64,000 bases of DNA from Camarhynchus parvulus (taxonomy: Eukaryota > Chordata > Aves > Passeriformes > Thraupidae): the NCBI RefSeq assembly GCF_901933205.1, contig NC_044581.1, positions 13,667,501 to 13,731,500 of the forward strand, written 5' to 3'. The notes beneath the pieces were generated by a model. It was given only the letters and a program-made list of their open reading frames with translations, was not told where the DNA came from and ran no database searches. The first letter of the stretch is position 1. Each line of letters begins with the position of its first letter. This document shows positions 24,601-38,946 of this stretch, piece after piece. Both the position numbers and the translations under genes were made by a program.

Positions 24601-27600
24601 GCATGAGTCCTTGTGTAACTGGAATTTAAAATCTAAAATGAATATTAATGAGGTGGGGAGGGTTGCAGACCTGTCCTTTAATACTAATCCATTGTGAGTG
24701 GAGCAGCTCTAGCAATGAGCTGATACTGGCACAGAGACAGCCAGGCATTGACTGCTCTTAGAAAATGCCTCATCACTCAAAGTCTTCACAGGCTCCTGAA
24801 TACTTGTCCTGATCAGATACAGGAGGGCACCTGAACATTTCTGGTGTCAGTTCCCTGCCTGCTGATCCTGTGTGCATTTCCCTGGGGACACTCCTGTGCT
24901 GGCTTTCAGCTCCAGCCCGAGGTGTGGATGGAAGCGTAATGGAAGGGTAAGTCAGCAGTGCACTTTGGAAGTGCCTGTGGAAGAGAACTGGGAACCTTCA
25001 GGCTGATGTTTAGGGCACAGTTATGGTGACTTAGACTGGGTGACATCAGTGTTAGAAGCTCCCTGCCCCTGATTATTAATGACAACAAAGTTCTCAAATA
25101 CTTAAGTGATTTTATAACTCTTAAATGTGTGTAGAAGAAATGTGCCAAGTGACTAAAGCTTCCCTTCATTTTCAGGAAAGAAGGTACTTTGTATTAACCA
25201 TTTGATCTAAGTAATGTTGTTCAGATTATAAATTCCCTGAAAATGGGATGCTTGTGGACCAGTGCACCTCCTCCTAATTCACAGAGGCTGATGCTGGGAG
25301 ATGAGAGAGGTTGCCTCAAAAATGCTGAGCCCCTTCATTTCACTCTGTAGTTAGGGCAGGAATTGGGAAATCTGTCAGCAGCTGGCTGGAGAAGCCAGTT
25401 AAAATAAATCTCTTTACCTCGTGTCTTGGTTTGTGCTCCAAATGCACTGATGTGCTGCATCCTCTCTAGTTTGAGAGAGGAGTTTTAGGGTGCAAGTATA
25501 ACAGGTTTGAAGAGTTCCTCTAAAAGCTGAAGTGCTAACCTTGATCTTGATTTTATTTGTTGGATGTTATGTGCATGAGTTTTGGACAAGTTCTGCATTT
25601 ATTCTATAAGTAAATGGTGTCTTGTGACACCTACAAAGCCCATACTCAGTGATCACTTTCCTTGCCTATAGCTCAAGGGCAAGGCACTGAGATCTGTATT
25701 TCCTGATATGTCAAATCCATTAGACTTTACCCAGGTACTAAAGATAACATAGTCCTATGTCCATTGTCACAGAAATTCATTTAACTTTGTGAAAAGTGGA
25801 GTATTTCCTTGTTGGGGATTGAAAGTTACATAGTTGCTACTAAATTGTTGCCTTTAATACTCACAGAATCACACAGTCCAGAACTGACATTGTGAGATTG
25901 GAAATTAAACTGAGAGAGAGAGAAGCTCCAAATTAATTATTTTTCAGAACCTAAATGGAAAAAAAGCAGTCAGTGAAACTCATCATAATAATTATATTCT
26001 TAATATTAATGAATGCAAATACTGCAGGAAGGTGTTGTTTTACACTATGGTTCTGTATTTAGATCTGCTAATGGAAGGTTGCAGGCTGAGCATTGCTCAT
26101 TCCAGAGTTCTTGCCAAAGTTTCTAAAGGATTCTCTTTGTCATGCAAGCTTTTCCCTGTGGCATGGTGCTTGCATGCTGTTCATGCCTCTGCTGCCACAT
26201 GAAGTAATAGTGTCTCTTTACTAAATCTAGAGTAACTGCATGGTTATTTGTGCTATTGGAAGAAGTCACAAATATATAAAAATACTTTTTCCCTCCCTTG
26301 GGTCTGAGGTTGTTGTTACACACTGCACCTCTTGAGCAGTTCCAATATTTGTTCTTTTCTTAGGTACTGGATTGGGGTCTTTAATTGCCACAATCAGTTA
26401 CATGGTAATAAAAAAGCTGAAGGCCGTGTTCAAGAGCTTGGTGTCCATGGGGATGGTCTCCTGTTCCTCTGAGAGTAGCTGGCTGCTGTTTCCAGTGCCA
26501 GGAATGCTGCTGGAGCTGCTGCCACAAGGCCAGCAGCATCCCTGCCCTGTCCCTGTGGGATGGCTCAGCAGGGACAGGGCTTTCAGCTCAGAGAGCACCA
26601 CTATTCCTGTGCTACTGCATGCACCAAGCTGATGTGTCTTAAAAATCTTGGGGCAGTTTGGACCTTGAATTTATGGTTTACTCTTGCCCTTTAAAAGGGC
26701 AGAATGGTAAGAATAGATGTTAAAGCTGTGAACATATTCTGTGAGCTAGGAAAGGTTTAAGTCTGTTTTACAGGTGGAAAAGCCAAGGCACAGAGATTGA
26801 GTTAAGCATTGCACAGGGGTCTGGCAGTTGAGACTGGTCTCATCTCTGGAGGTTTAAGTCCACCATGTGAGGCAGCCTCAGGTTGCCTATGTCCCTTTAG
26901 CAGGATATTACACTACTAACATCTCTAGAGCTGTGCTCAAGTCACCCCAGGCAACCCCTGTTCTGTACTTGTTGATTAAATAGCCTGAAAAACATGCCCT
27001 GCCAGGCAGTAAAGCAAGCATGGCCACCTCCTCCCTGGCTTTTGCCCTGCAAGAGTTCTTCACTCACCTGATTCTGGTTTTGTCTGTACTTACATTGGTT
27101 TAATTTCATTTTTTAACAGCATATTTGTTACTTTGCTCTACAAACCCAGCTGGAAACACACCACTTGTTGTTGCTGTGAGAGGGGCAGCCAGCTCTGTAC
27201 CCCCACGTCTGGACCTGACATCTCTTAGATCATAATGCTAAAGGTACAGTATCTTATCTCCATCACTGGCCTGACTGTTTCAGGGCAGGATGCACTCCTG
27301 CTGGGGTGGGACACACTCCTGCTGGCATTGAAGCAGTGAAGATGTGGCTCATGGAGGCCCTGCTCCTGCTGCCTGAGGGGCTTGTCCACCTGCTCAAAGG
27401 CAGGGCCATAGTGAGAGGCTGTCACTTGTGTGCCCATGCCTGGTGGAGTCATCTTAATGCTAGATCACTTGCAGCTTGTAATCAGAGATAATTCTATTAC
27501 AGCTTGTTGGCTGAGTGAAAGAGGAAAACAAAGATTAAAACTGAAAGCAGATTTGCTTCTACTTCTCTAGAACTAATTTCCTTCTTAGGTCATCCAGCAT

Positions 27601-30600
27601 CTTGGTATTTGTTCTGTTTGTGTATTTGTCTTTCATAGACACAAACTTACAGGTAAGAACTCTATTAAAAAAAAGCATATCTTACACAGGCCAAAATAAA
27701 TAGGAATTCATTAGCTGAGAACCAAATGCACAAGGGACATCATTTGGGTGCATTGTGGCTGCATATTTAACTGTGTAGGTAGAAATTAAAGATCCTGGAT
27801 TTAGGGGGTTCACAAATATGGCTACATGGCCTTCATGGCAATGTACACTTGTGCAAGTCAGTGAGGTGTTTAGAGACTGAAGGGAATGGCTCTGTGTACA
27901 TAGCATGAGATGTAGAAACAGTGCTTAAGGCATAATAGGTGTGTGTATTCTGATGGAGAATGAGCCCTCCTGAATGGTCATTTTGAGTCCATTCATTGTT
28001 CCCTCTATTCCTGTGCTTAAGAAATTGGGCGTGCAAGAAATTCCCATGTGTTAGATTTGTGTTGTGTTGAAGGCAATATCCTGCAGCAGTTATCAGTGTC
28101 ACTGAAAAATAGAATAGCACTTGGATAAATTACAGTCTTGTCACTGCTTGGCTGAAGCCAATGTGCTGTCCTTAAGTTACAGCTAGAGCAATGTAAAATT
28201 CGATTAAAATAAGTGAAGGAACAAAAAAATGCAGAGAAGGGACTGCTCAGTGACTCCAGAGGTCTGGCTGTCATCTTGTATTGTTTCTGTGCCCTGGAGT
28301 ATCTGTTATCAGTGATTCAGGAAGTGAACTGCTGGGATATGGATAGAACTTAGTACTGTGATAAGGCAGTGAAATGACTGAAATGCCTGGTGTAGTGTCA
28401 GATAAGATGAAATGCCTGGTTTATCACACCAGCAGAATTCTAGCAAGATCCAGGGAGGCTGTGCAGCTTTATTCAGTGAAAGGCTGCAGGCTACCAGGGT
28501 GACCACCAGACAAGACAAACAGAATGGGGACGTTATATCAAGAATCTGCCCTGCACAGATCCCTACGTTTGAGCGTGGGAGGATTCTGTGTTTCAGATTA
28601 CATAAAGAGATTTACGGTAAGGAACTCCTTAGTGCTTTGTTGTGAGCCTGGTTTGAAACAGAAAACTTTCTGGATGGCACAGAATTGGTTTCTGTGCCTT
28701 TTGTAACATGCTGTGTGTGTTTGACATTCTTGGCCAGCTTGTGCAGCCTGTTGGCTTGCAAAACACCTGCCAGCCTCAAGGAGGTGTTTCTGAAATGATG
28801 ACTGCAAGCTTTGCCTTTGTAAATTAATTTACTTTTCATGGGAGCCTTGGCACATTCAAACTTTTATTCTGACTGGAATATTTGTTGTATAGCATAGCAG
28901 ACTGATATTCAAATTATGTGGAGGTTGGTTGTTAGTGCTTTTTGCTTTGCTTGCCATAGGTCTGTGAGTTTTACACAGTGACTCTGTTGGGCAGGCTGAC
29001 CCTGAGGTGATTTCACGAGCAGCCAAGTTCTGCATGAGCCCATCTGTCCTGTGGTAGAAGCAATGCAATCACCTTGAATGGTGGCACTCAGTGCCTCAAA
29101 AGGTGCTCTGGGGTCATTCTGGAAAGCTGTGAGATCAGAACCCTACAGTGCACAGGTCTGAGGAGCAAAGCAGAAGAGAGCTCTCCCCAGAGCTGGAGCC
29201 CTGATGGACAGAGCACAGATCCTGTGAGCACAGAGCCGTGGAGACACCACTGGTGAAGGGAGGATGGGAATCTGCTTTTCTACCTTTGTAAGCTACCCAT
29301 TAAAACCCACTGTGCTTTCAAGCTGCCTGTGAGCTTCTGTTTCAGTTGCTACTGTGGCAGAAAGTCTAGGAAAAGTATTTGTTTTCAGTATCCTATTTGC
29401 ATTTACCTACTTTTTGAACTGCTGAAAAGAGCAGTAGCAGAAAATGTACTTAAGCAAATTTAAAAAGAATTCCATGGGCATATAATAATGTTCAAGAAAT
29501 TAAAAAAAATAATTATAGGAGTTGCATTTTAATTAGAATAGATCAGATGGTTGTGGGTTTTTTGAAACTGTTCTCTTTCAAAATTTTGAAGAAAGGATTT
29601 CCTCATGTATTTTGTTCAACAATAGCTGTAATGGCTTTTCTTAAAGAGCCTGTATTCATAATAATCTTTGTTTTTTAAAAAGCCAATAGAGTAAATGAAC
29701 TAAATCAACAGCAATAAACTGAATTCTGGCTCAGTCGAAGAACAGACAAAATTTTTACTAATTTCAATAAGTAGGATAATTTTCCAAAGCCTTAAATTCC
29801 TCTAATGTAGCAACATGTAATGGATTTAATAGGCAAGAGTATGATGATTTTTTAAAATCATATATTACATAAGAAACAGGCTCAGTTGACCAGACACATT
29901 TCATATCCTAGTGACTGCATGTTTTGTTGTCTATTTATGGCAACGTAGCAGAAAAATGTTTTGGTCTGTTCATTTGAATATACTGCTCATCTGTTGTTCT
30001 TGTTGAAGAGATAATGACGTGTTTAAATTGTTCATTTTCATCTTTTTGTTAAAGGTAATAAACAGCCTGAAATATGTGAGATTTTCTCTTGCTTTTTTTC
30101 TGAAGGAGTGCAAATGAAAGATATTTTCAGGACTACAGAAGGTGGCCCTAGAACCATAAAAACAAAAGAGCCAGTTATTTTTTTTGACTAGTCATGTCTT
30201 GGGGCAAATAAGTCAGTACTGCAGTTATCTGTCTCCATGGCATTCTGTGGCTTGGCTCTGTGCAGATCAGAGTTAGTGTTTTGCAATGAAGACTATAATG
30301 AGATTCAGAATATCTTGTTTCTCTGTAATTGATCTGTTGGGTGACTGAGTAATTCTTTCATATTCATTACTTCAATTTCCTTTTCTGTAAAATTAGTGAT
30401 AATGGTGCTTCTCTTCTGGAAACACATTGAGGTCCACAGGTAAAAGTTATCTTAGCTTTGTTTTGATTTATTGGTTTTCCTTGTCCTCAGTGCACTAACA
30501 GTCAAAACCAACTTTGTTTTGGATGTCTCGCATTGGATTACATCACTCTGGCCAGTTTACCAAACTCATTATGTTTATCTCTTGGAAAATCATCCTTTGT

Positions 30601-33600
30601 TTTGTTCACAAAGCTAGTACTCAAATTCATGGAGCATTGCAAAGGGAAGGATGCTTTTGGAGGCTGGGACTGTCAGAGAACACATAAGGATGAATAGTCT
30701 TGGACCACATGTGCAATTCTTAGTAAAGCTGGTGAGAACTGCTCTAATGTGTAAGTTTAATATTAAACCCTAGGGAGAGCTCTCTTTTCCCAGTGTCAGC
30801 CTGCAGGTCAGGTTTGAGCCTGTCCCAGCAGGATCTGGTGGGTGTGTGTACAGTTCTGATGTCAGTGGTTGCAGGGGGAATCTGTTGTTGGTGTGTTTGT
30901 GGGCTGGAGTCTCCTGTGCAGTACCTGGGGTACTGTGCTGTGCCTGCTGCTCAGACAAGGGGCTGGCTCAGCTGGCTGGGCTCTAACCCCAGGCAGCTCT
31001 GTAACAGTGCCCTGCCTGTTTTTACAGATTGATTGGAAATCTGTTATTGCTCAGAGGTACAGTGGAGGGGGGAGTTGGTGCTCAAGCAATAAGATGAGGC
31101 ATTTTTTCTCTGAAATTAATTGGACTCTTAGGAAAGGCAGTGACAGGAGTGTTCTAATGTGTGCCTGAAGATCAAGGCACCTGTACTTCCTTCAGGCTTT
31201 TCCCTTCTGGAGCTGAACAGCTTTGATGTTCACCTAGATCAGTCCTTTTAACCTTAGTGGTGCTGCTGTCTTCTGATTTGCTGGACCTGATTTATTTTTT
31301 ATCCTCTTTTAGGACACAGCCATTTAATGAGATATTTGAAGTCACCTAGTCATTCCCATTAGTTAATCTTGATGCTCCTCTCCTCATTCATGTTTGTGAC
31401 TGGGGGTATGTGTCTCACTCTGTGGGGTTTTTCTGGAGGGGCTAACATCTTGCTGCTTTTGCAAGCAAAAAGCATTTTCTGAGTCCTGTGTAGAGTTATT
31501 TGGAACTCCTCAGGTGCTGTTGGTTCACATCCTGAGCTTCCTGTTCTTGCACTGCACAACAATTACCTATAATTTCTCTAAACAGTTGTCTCCTGTTTTG
31601 TGGAGTTGATGCTGGGACTGCAGAGCTGCAGATGGAGATCAGGCCTTGGCACCTGCAGTTCAGGCTCCTGCTCACCTGGGAGTCACTCTTCTCTCTCCCC
31701 AGCAGAGCAGCTCTGGGATGCAGGCTCTGGACTGTCCATGTACTGCAGGGCCCAAAGAGCCCTCCTGGGGTCCAGATTCTTGGCAGGCTGTGCACACTGC
31801 TGTGGAGAGCTCACAGAGGCAGACAGACTGAAAAAAATGAATGGAATTGGTAAACCATTCTGAAGGATTGGGATTTTTAGAAAAATACATGACTAACAAA
31901 TTTCTGAGCATCTCAATTGTTAACACTATCTCCTCAGGCTTTGTGGGAGCTCAAGAGGAAGATGTCATGTGCTCCAATTTAAATTTTGCACCATAGTGGT
32001 CTGCAGTCTAAATATACTCTATTGAGTATCCTTTCAGACAGTTCATATCCCAGAAACTAAAGTAGTAAACTATATATAGTCTGTGACATTACAAACCAGG
32101 TTTGTTTTCACCTTCTCCATGGCTGAATTGAGATAGCAGGAGCTAACAGGTCCTCCTGCTGTTGTCTTCTATATTTGTGGCTCACCTTTCACTCTCTCAT
32201 TGGTGTCCTTGTTTTGTTGTTCAGGCTTGAGCAGCCCATGTGCTTTCTCCTCACCTTTCTTAGGCATATTTCTGATTTCAGGTGCTGAATGCTTCCCTTC
32301 AGAGACCTGATTCCTTCCAGCACTGTCATTGCATGGTCACTGATACAGTCTGGGGCTGGGCAGAGTTGAAAAGAAATGCCTTTTTCTATGAAGAACTCTC
32401 TTCTGGATATTTTCTTGGTGGGTTCCTATTCCCAGTTTCAGCTGAAGTCCCCAGTGTGGGAAGCTTCAGGGTTCTGGTTAATTCTCAGCACCCCTTTAGG
32501 AATCAGCACAGCTTGGTTTGCATCTCCCTTGACCTGTCTTGCTATAAAAAGAAAAGAGTTTGCTGCAGATTTGATGACTGACTGACCTTCTTGTTTCTTG
32601 TTCTTTATGCAGAACTATCAGGTTTAGGGCCAGAAAACATTGGCACAAGCTGCCACATGTCTGTGGGTCATCCCACTGTGTGAGGCAGTTGTCACCTTGG
32701 CCAGCAGGGATGGCCTGTCTTGGCAAGGCAGGTAGGAAGCTGCCAGTCATTGCTGTGGGACACTGAGCTTGTTTTGGGGCACTTTTATCTGTTTTATGGT
32801 CAGTGCAGAATCCACTCTTCACTGGATTGATTCAGTTTACACAAACTTTGTCAGAATTTTCCTGTTTCTCCTTTTGTAGTGGAACAAGAGCATGAGACCC
32901 CTGTATTTCATCATTTTCAGGGATATTATGTAGGGACTCTTGCCAGCTGGAATTTGCTTACCTCTCTGCAGAACATGACAGCAGGATTTTCCAGCATCCA
33001 GCCCTGTGTTTTAACTCCTCTCCTAATTTCTTGCACTGGAAAGGTCTTGATGCCCTGTTACTGGATTTCTAGCTGGCACTGCCCTACTACCCATTAGTGG
33101 CAAATACTCCTGGTATCAGCGAATATGAAATCCAGACCATTTATATCCTGGATCTTTTATCAGCACTGTTATTTACTTGCTTTCCTCTGAGTGATTTTGG
33201 CTTTGTGGTGCCAGGCCTTGGGGCTGTTTTTGTAGTCCAGCACTGATAATCAGTGTGTCTGTTTACACTACAGCTGTCTCTGCAATGCAGCTGGAGATTA
33301 ATTTGTCACTGATCTAACAGCAGAATTCCAAAATCAATGATTTATTTGTTTTAATTCAGGAGCCTCCTATGAGTGCAGAGAAATGTCTGTGTGGTTGAAG
33401 AAAATGAATGCTCTGCAGTCTGCTGACTGGTGATTTAAGGTAGCAAGGTGCTTCAGAAGCAAAACTTCCTGAGTCTTGATAGAAGCCCTGCAGGGAAGCA
33501 CTGAGGGTATTTGCTGTTTTGGGAGTGGAAATGGCTGTACCAAATGTGCTCTGGATTTCTGTTCTTACTAGAGATTTGTGCTGAGATGCTAACCCCAGAT

Positions 33601-36600
33601 GGAGAGATGGATCTCTGTGCACAATCACACCACTGGAGCCCTAATTCAAGGCTTCTAATTTACACCCAACTGTTCTTAAGCTATCTGCTAAAAAGATCTG
33701 AAGTAGAAAGAGAGCAGAAGTGCAGAAAGTGCAGTTAGGGGATTTGCATCTTCCCAAACAAAAGCATGTTGCTGGCAAAGTAGAGGCTTTTCTGAGGGAT
33801 TTGATTTGAAGCCAGTCAAATTCTAAGTCAGCAAGAACAATTGTGCTGGTTTTAATGTGTTTTGGAGCAAACTCTGGATTATGTAAGTTTGTTTTTCAGA
33901 AAAGCTGGCTGTCTAGAAATAACCCTTTCTTATGGAACAGGTCTGTTCCCTGTGTGTGTATCCTGGGAGCCCTATCTCATCACTTCAGTGAGGAGAATTT
34001 GCCTTTAGTGGTTTTATTCCTGTTGGCATTACTGCACAGCCAGGGCCACTCTCCTGTTGTGGCAGATCCCAGTGACACAGAATTTCTTGTACCTGAGCAA
34101 ACTGCATTGACAGTTTTGGCTTTTGGCCAGTGTCAGGTGGGTCTCAGGGCTCTCTGCTGAGCTCCCAGGAGTACTGAGAGAGCATCTTGTAAGAGAGGCT
34201 TCTTGACTCTGAGGGAAGCTTTTGTGGCTGACCTTTAAAATCAGCAGGCTTTACGAGGAACTGACTGCATTAGATATAAACCCACTGAAATTCAGGGGAA
34301 GCAGGAACAACATGACTTTTTGGTTCAGTTTCCAGAGGAGAGGTCTTTGTTGGAGGCTGTGGAGGAGTGGGAGACTGAATCCTTACCACCACACTGAGGA
34401 AACATTCTCAGTTACCACTCTTCTGCTCCATAGATTATTAGCTGCTTAAAAATAAAATAAATTGGAAGGATGAAAATTCCAAGTAATGAGCTTTCTAATG
34501 TAGTTTCTGTGAGTAACAGACTTGGTGGTGAGGAATGAGCTCTGGGGTCAAATGAGTGAATGTGGATAGACAGCAGGTGCCCTGTTGGCATCCTGAGAGG
34601 CAGAGTAACCTGGTGGAAGGACTGTGGGCACATAGTAAACAGTGTTATCTAGAAATCTCATCACTTTGATGTAAATGAAATGTCATAATTGATCTGTTCA
34701 GCTCTGCTGTCAGCTGCCTGGCTGAGATGCATTACAATAGTGCACATGGTATCAGGTTCAGTAACACATCCCTGGCTCTGCTGCTGCCTGCAGACATCCT
34801 TAGATTCAGTTGTCTGGAAAATAATGAAATGGAAGTGGGGAAGGAAGGCAGGACTTGCAAGGGCATTTCCCAATTGACTGTGTTACCAGTTTTCTCTCAT
34901 TCAATACCTAGAAACCCCAAGTTTCCATGGTGATTTTTTTGTTGGGGGTACCTGGCACCACAGCCATGTTGTGACAGAGGCAATATTGAGTTGTTCTTGC
35001 CAGGGTCACCTGGGGATACCAACAGTGTTCCATAGATCCTTTTACTGGCAGGTGGATTTCAACCAACAGGGCATGAGTGCTGCATTAAATGTGGGGTTCT
35101 TGGCCTTCTAAAGCAGGTGTGGTCCAGTTCCCAGGGTGAGGAGCTGGACTTTCCCCTGGTCCCAGCAGGAAAGCAAAGCCAGCCATGGACTGGATGGATT
35201 TATCCAGGCTGATGGGCATGTCTTGCCTTTGGAAGTTACTCCTCTGAATTAGAGCCACTGCCTCCTTTGTGCTTGCTGTTGTTAGATTTGGTCTGTTGCT
35301 GTGCAGCATTACCCTGTAGATATAATAAATTTACCTTTTGTGCTGTTCATGAGAAACTAGATTTAGTATTTCAAAAATGAAGGTACCCTAAAAAGGTTCA
35401 GTTATCCTTTCATTTACTGGAGAGAAAAGTAGGAAATATATGTTAATGAGCTGCAGCAATTAGATGTAGATTAAGTACATTTTCATTATAACTTGAAAAA
35501 GCTGACATCTGGTTTCTAAATATGTAAAATATATTTGTAAAAAAATTTCCTTTTTTTTTTCTTGCCTGAGCAGTGTTTATCAGATGTAGCCAGACTGCTT
35601 TGAGCTTATTTGCTTTGGTTTTTCCTTTTGTAATCTCTTGATGTTTTGCCACATTGGATTTTCCATCTCCTCGGAACTCTATTGCACTGCAAACTTTTCC
35701 CAAAGCCTTTAAGTTCTGTATTAAGCTTTGGCTTTTTATAGGCCATATAAAAAGTTATTTTTTCACTTTCTTATGTATTGTCAGCCATCTCCAGTTTTAC
35801 AATGTTGTTGGAAGCAATGCAACAATCTAATGAGATGATCTGTTTGAGCAGCTGGTTTTAACCTCTGTGACATTTCTCATTTGGGGTATCAGTCTCTGCT
35901 GTCACTTCAGTACATGGTGTAGATTCTTTTTTTTAATATTTTGTTTTCTATTCAAACCATCTTTGAGGATTTTTTCCTTCCTTTAGGTCAGACCTAGCAA
36001 GGAGGAATTGTAAGTAAACTGCCATATGATAGATTTTCTGTATTGAATCTGAATTTTTCTCTTGTTTTCTGACTCTCCCAGCTGGGAGTGTATGTGAGGG
36101 GTGTGAGCCAAAGAGGAATAAACTCTTCTCCCCCTTGAGAATAGAAGTCTCTGTGGCATCATTGCTTCAAGGTCACTTGTAGTTGTGTTTCTCCAGCATG
36201 TGTGTTCCTTTTCTCTGCCTTCCTGAGATACCTGATACCTTGGAGGTGTTTTAAAGGGATCAGAAAAGTTCATTTCAGTCCAGCAGACGATGGAATCAAG
36301 GCAGTTGCCTGCACACTCCAGATCCCAGTGCTCATTTTTTGTTACCTGGAAGAAATGAGCAGGAACCCACAGGAAACCAATTGTCATCAGAAATTTGTTC
36401 AGGTTACACCCAGACAGTGATGGAGTCTTGTGGGTCACCAGTTTGGGCAGTGCCAGCAGGGGTGACTGAACATAACTGTGCTCTCTGGGATTTGTTGTTC
36501 ACACAGCACTCTGTACATTTGGGGGCTGAAGATGAAGCCCCCTGTGTTGTGGTATCTAAGTGCAAATTTCCTTGTAAGCCACAGCTCCTCACAAAGCAAA

Positions 36601-38940
36601 GGTGACTTTGATAGGCTGTGGCACTTGTCACAGTGGCTGTGCTTTTTTGTGGTGTCAGGCATTTTAGGATTTTCCCCTTATTTTTGGTAACTATTGAAAG
36701 GCTTGGGACTAGCAATGGAAATAAATATTCTCTGCAGGCTGCTCAAGCAAGATCTGAACACTGGGCACTGAATCAATGTTCTGAACAACAACTGCCTGCT
36801 TTTGTAATTCAAAGCAAAAGGAATAAAAGAGTTTTTGCCAGTATTTGAGCATATTATCATCCTGAAGGCAAGACAAACTGTTAGACTTGCCAGAGCCATT
36901 TTTTCTGGTTGTGTGTTTGCCAGCAGTGCAAAAGGAGAGAGTGGAGGAGAAAATGGAAAGAATAAAGAATAGCTGACCTTAACTTTGTGACAGATGTTTA
37001 AAACTTTTTACTTTGGTCCAAATAAGGTTTCTTTCTCTGTCCTTCATCCCATCGGTAATTTTGCAGCTGTTTATGGAGGCACAGTTTGATGTAAGCAGTA
37101 TAATAAGTCAAACAGCTGTATCAGAGTAGGAGACAGTTATGGCTGTATCTTCCCTGTTCCTCAGACAACACCAGCAAGGAATGTTTGCTGCATATTTTTA
37201 GCAAGAATTCTCTGTAGAGCATTCTTTCAAACATCTCTCAGTGCACTGTGTGAGCAGTTGGGTGGTGAAATCTCTTCCATGTGGCTGAATCCAGAGGAGA
37301 AAGGGATAGGATTTTTTTTTGAAGCCCCACTTTTTGCTTTACACAGCATTTATCACAGTAAGTGAGGAGGATTAAATCAGCAGTTACAGGAATAATAACA
37401 CTAGATAATCACAACTGGGCAGCAATCACGCTTTTTGCTCTCAGTTGTTAAATAACTAAGAGAGCAGCTCAAGGTTTTGCAGGACTCCTGTTTGCCCCAA
37501 GCACAGCCAGTTGTGCTCCTGGTTGTACCTGCATTTTTTCCTGGCCCTGTGCTGTGCCTGGAGTACCACACTGGTGGTGGCAACTTGAGTTCTGTGTCTG
37601 CAGCTGGGGGTGACTTTCTGTTGCTAAGCTTCCTTGCTGAAGTATCTCCTGTAAGTTGTTTGACTTCAAATACAACACTCTCATGACTCTACCACTTTCT
37701 TCTTGTTCCTAACAGGACAGCATTCAGCAGGTACTCTTGATTTAGTGAATTTTGTTGGTTGTTTTTATCTTTTGTTATCAAGCATGTTTGTGGGCTTGAA
37801 AGAATTAAGAAATTCCTTGGAGGCATTTGGCTAAAAGTTCTTGATTCTTTAACTGCAGTAGTAGAATTGCAAGGCATTTATTTCCCATGTCCTAAACCTC
37901 CCAGACAGAGCTGAATATTTTACTGTGTTGTATGGGATATCACAAAACTGACACCATTCTATCCCAGACCACTGTGAAAACCCCAGTGACTTTAAAATAC
38001 TTTTTTGGTCAGGAGAAGTGACATGGCACAAAGTGCCAGGTTTTCTTCTAAAGTCATTGCTTGGTATTTAAACTCTTCTGTGAAGGTGATGAACAGTCCA
38101 AGGCTCACAGCTTTGGCTGTGTTTGGTAAAGCTGGTTATTTGCCTCTAAATGTCACAGAAAAACCAGGTTGGCTATAATTACATGATGGCCTTGGTAGAT
38201 GTAACACTTCTTTTAAAGTGTAAATAAAAATTCTCATCTTACAGAAGTGGCAAGGATCCAACATTGTCTTGAGAGGGTAACTTTGATGCTGCTACTACTC
38301 TGTGGGAAGGGTTTTGATGTCTATAATGTTCTGTGTCATACAGGAAATTCACTTTAAGAGTGACATTTTCTTTCCATATGCCCTTTACAAAAAATGAGGA
38401 AGGGACTGGAGGCAGAGGGGTGCTGAGAATCCCAAAGGCTTTGCTGTGGTTCCATTGTTTCCCTTCCCTGCTCTGCACTCAGCAGTGCAAAGGGACCCAG
38501 GAGAGCCAGACACAGTCGTGTGACAGGGTCACATCTGGCATGGGACAAACTGCTCTCTCTTGATGCCACAGTTCATCCTCTGTGGCAGAGAACTGACTCC
38601 CCTTCTGTGTGCTATTGTAAGGGTACATTCATTAATGTTTCTAAAGCATTCAGAGCTGTGGCAGTGGAGCCTGTGCAGTGACTTTTTCTGTTCTCTAGTG
38701 ACTGTAATTTGTATAGTAAATATGCTGTGATTCAGAAGTGAAAACCAAGTCAATAACAAACCCTTTAAGATTTATGATTTAATCATTTAATTGCTAATAG
38801 TTAGACTAATTCTGCTGTGCCTTCATTATGATTTTTTTTAACTTGGTTCATTTTTATAACCTGGAAGAAAGTTTTAATTTTAGAAGTTTCAGTTGACAAA
38901 GACATGCTGGTGCTAGATATGTATTTCAGGTCATTGTCAT
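15656..38940. other. Non-coding desert between C16orf87 and MYLK3
   Basis: Across about 23 kb I find no exon of a recognisable protein on either strand. Open frames are short and end by chance. Composition is CpG-poor and mixed, with little repeat content: a (GA)n run at about 25911-25923 and a perfect 12-bp hairpin at 26544-26580. A notably AT-rich, repeat-free stretch lies at about 29400-30070. Untranslated 5' exons or enhancers of MYLK3, or a lncRNA, could be here but cannot be seen without transcript data. Confidence 0.65.
26544..26580. repeat. Perfect 12-bp inverted repeat (hairpin)
   Basis: GCCCTGTCCCTG at 26544-26555 and its exact complement CAGGGACAGGGC at 26569-26580 flank a 13-nt loop. 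The region around it is GC-richer than its surroundings. There is no T-run typical of a Pol III terminator right after it. Confidence 0.7.
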
Positions 38941-38946
38941 TGTACA

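Noticed and set aside
25861..25905. Possible second CR1 end (cacagaatcacacagtccag)
   Set aside because: Only a short string resembles the CR1 terminus and nothing upstream matches, so it is not supportable.
32070..32079. Another MEF2 consensus, CTATATATAG
   Set aside because: An isolated AT-rich match over 7 kb from the MYLK3 start, expected by chance in this much sequence.
35983..36438. 151-codon reverse open frame
   Set aside because: No family resemblance, low-complexity-free but random composition, no promoter or exon signals.
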